In this document: positions 7,560-8,806 of the stretch, in pieces
Numbering within the stretch: position 1 is the first letter of the stretch
Layout: every line of letters starts with the position of its first letter
DNA from: Gammaproteobacteria bacterium
GTDB taxonomy: Bacteria > Pseudomonadota > Gammaproteobacteria > Steroidobacterales > GCA-2729495
NCBI GenBank assembly: GCA_023150055.1
Contig: JAKLLP010000073.1
Coordinates: 1-8,806 of the forward strand
Direction of reading: 5' to 3'
DNA: 8,806 bases
Program-made: the position numbers and the translations under genes
The notes under the pieces: model-generated
Databases searched by the model: none
Seen by the model: only the letters and a program-made list of their open reading frames with translations
Told to the model about the DNA's origin: nothing

Positions 7560-8345
7560 TCAGCAGACCGTCAGCAGAAACCGCACATCACGCGTCGTCT
7601 GCACCGGGCGGCTGGTGGTATCCGGCCACTCCATGAAGCGCATCGTGAAGCGGTGGTGACTGCCGCTGATCTCCGGGTACAGCGCTGTGCCCGGCGGCAG
7701 GCAGATGCGCAGCAGACCCACCGCGGCATCCCGGCTCAGCAGGTGGTTGTAAACGCCGTTCGGCGCGACCTGCTGGGTGGGCGCATTGCCCTCGCGCAAC
7801 AACCACAGCAGCTCCGCGATGCTGTCACAGAGCGGCTTGATGGTCGCCATCCAGCGCTCGATGTCGGCCACGCGGTCGGCATAGGGTTTGCGCAGCCAGT
7901 GTGAATACTCCGGCAGGTCGAACTCGCAGGCCCCCCCGGGAATCGCGCTCCGGTGCTTGATCGCGCTCAGGAACTCGTTTTCCCGTAGCGGCTGCAGGTA
8001 TTGCGAACCGATCGAGATGACCTCCTCGCGCAACTGGCGCAGGTTCTTCAGCACGCTCTTCAGCCGGGTTTCGTCCACGGCCGGCAGGTTCTGGTAGCGG
8101 TCGAAGAGCAAGAGCTGGCGATCGAGGTCCTTGAGCACGTCGTTGCGCACGTCGCCGCGGCTGAGAATCGTGACCATGTCGAGCAGGCTCGCCACGACGG
8201 CCCGTGTGCCCCAGGGCGACGGCTCGCCGATATGGAACAGGAACTGCTGGTACAGCGTCTCCAGGCGCAGGAACGTGCGCATGCGCTCTGCGAGCGGCTG
8301 CTCGTAGAGCACCGAAGATGCAGGTGCCGCCTCGGGAGAGGGCAT
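7560..8345 (-). CDS. zapD: Z-ring-associated protein ZapD
   Basis: ZapD (formerly YacF) binds the C-terminal tail of FtsZ and bundles FtsZ filaments, stabilising the Z ring in the cytoplasm. The 261-residue product aligns along its length with E. coli ZapD (247 residues) as remembered. VLYEQPLAERMRTFLRLE matches VLFEHPLNEKMRTWLRIE. Further matches are RGDVRNDVLKDLDRQ, the IPGGACEFDLPEYSHWL segment, and the end ALYPEISGSHHRFTMRFM. ATG at 8345 is used. A TTG three codons upstream is possible, and GTG at the SVLYEQPL position would match the shorter E. coli start; the weak ribosome binding site does not decide. It shares its strand with coaE 108 bases upstream and has its own possible promoter. 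yacG, next to zapD in E. coli, is not between zapD and mutT here. Confidence 0.95.
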   Translation of the reverse strand: MPSPEAAPASSVLYEQPLAERMRTFLRLETLYQQFLFHIGEPSPWGTRAVVASLLDMVTILSRGDVRNDVLKDLDRQLLLFDRYQNLPAVDETRLKSVLKNLRQLREEVISIGSQYLQPLRENEFLSAIKHRSAIPGGACEFDLPEYSHWLRKPYADRVADIERWMATIKPLCDSIAELLWLLREGNAPTQQVAPNGVYNHLLSRDAAVGLLRICLPPGTALYPEISGSHHRFTMRFMEWPDTTSRPVQTTRDVRFLLTVC

Positions 8346-8396
8346 GGGTTTCAATACTCTTGATGCGCCGGACGCATGGTTTGCGAAGACCGCGTC

Positions 8397-8425
8397 ATTC
8401 TGCGCCAGCGAGGCGGGCAGGGCAA
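8397..8425 (-). promoter_or_regulatory. Possible promoter for zapD
   Basis: Read on the minus strand, TTGCCC (8420-8425) and CAGAAT (8397-8402) lie 17 bases apart, each matching the sigma-70 consensus at four of six positions. A start near 8390 would give a leader of about 45 bases. This would allow zapD expression apart from coaE. Confidence 0.4.
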
Positions 8426-8453
8426 CGGACCCGGGGCAACGCGAACGCGCGCC

Positions 8454-8806
8454 TCAGTCCCCCACGCGGGCAGCGGCGAGCGCAAGGTAACGCCGATGAA
8501 GTTCGCCGACCTGCGCGCGGGTGTCATCGACGCTGCCGGCGTTGGTGATGACATCGTGGGCGTGTCGCAGCCGCTCCTCGCGGGAAAGCTGGGCGGCGAG
8601 CACCCCGTCGACGGCTGCCGCGCTGCTCCCCGCGTCGCGCTGCCGCAGGCGTTGCCGCTGCACCTCGTCGGGGCAGTCCACGACCAGGATGCGGTCGACA
8701 TGCCGGGTGAACCCGGACTCGATGAGCAGCGGCACGACGAGGACCTGGTAGGGGCCTGCCGCGCGGGCGCTGCGCCCGAGCATCGCGGCCTCGATCCGCG
8801 GATGCA
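8454..8806 (-). CDS. coaE: Dephospho-CoA kinase CoaE, C-terminal part (N-terminus outside window)
   Basis: CoaE phosphorylates the ribose 3'-hydroxyl of dephospho-CoA, the last step of CoA synthesis. The frame stays open to the window edge and gives 116 residues before TGA at 8454-8456, against about 200 for the family. The visible part starts HPRIEAAML, the conserved HPxI segment, followed by VVPLLIESGF (family PLLxExG). DRILVVDCPDEVQRQRLRQRD, the conserved strand and lid-side helix, comes next, and ITNAGSVDDTRAQVGELHRRY closes it. The P-loop is beyond the window. The internal ATG at 8783 is not the start, because the HPRI motif lies upstream of it. The coaE-zapD order on this strand matches E. 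coli. A 108-base gap follows that holds only the zapD promoter candidate and a short 5-bp dyad. Confidence 0.95.
   Translation of the reverse strand, partial: HPRIEAAMLGRSARAAGPYQVLVVPLLIESGFTRHVDRILVVDCPDEVQRQRLRQRDAGSSAAAVDGVLAAQLSREERLRHAHDVITNAGSVDDTRAQVGELHRRYLALAAARVGD

Noticed and set aside
7400..7659. Small frames across the REPIN region
   Set aside because: Their translations merely repeat the REP sequence and run into zapD on the opposite strand.

Overview
The window is a GC-rich stretch of a gammaproteobacterial chromosome covering the end of the division and cell-wall (dcw) cluster and the genes after it. The order is ftsA (3' end), ftsZ, lpxC, a DUF721/dciA-like gene on the minus strand, an M23 peptidase, secA, mutT, then zapD and coaE on the minus strand. 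In Escherichia coli the order from memory is ftsA-ftsZ-lpxC-secM-secA-mutT-yacG-zapD-coaE. A dciA-like gene plus M23 peptidase between lpxC and secA recalls Pseudomonas-type genomes; mutT directly after secA and convergent zapD-coaE recall enterics. The sequence does not fix the genus.

Layout. 1-62 is the FtsA C-terminal tail. ftsZ (121-1302) follows with a strong Shine-Dalgarno site. 1303-1546 is a structured lpxC leader with a GC-rich hairpin, a second dyad and a possible promoter. lpxC (1547-2458) converges on the dciA-like gene (2471-2788, minus) with 12 bases between their stop codons. 2789-3076 is a divergent control region. It holds a predicted promoter and a well-formed class I cyclic-di-GMP (GEMM-I) riboswitch aptamer at about 2862-2950, leading into the membrane-anchored M23 peptidase gene (3077-3997). 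secA follows, probably from a TTG codon at 4207, and mutT overlaps its end by 17 bases. 7385-7559 carries two tandem REPIN-like repeats where the E. coli order has yacG. zapD and the C-terminal part of coaE close the window on the minus strand.

How it fits together. The genes serve Z-ring assembly (FtsA, FtsZ, ZapD), lipid A synthesis (LpxC), preprotein export (SecA), murein hydrolysis or its control (M23 protein), DNA replication (DciA-like), nucleotide-pool cleaning (MutT) and CoA synthesis (CoaE). The main discovery is the riboswitch: it appears to place one cell-wall gene inside this housekeeping block under cyclic-di-GMP control. That M23 protein has Asn where active LytM-type enzymes have the first His of the HxH motif, so it may be a regulator or weak enzyme rather than a normal endopeptidase.
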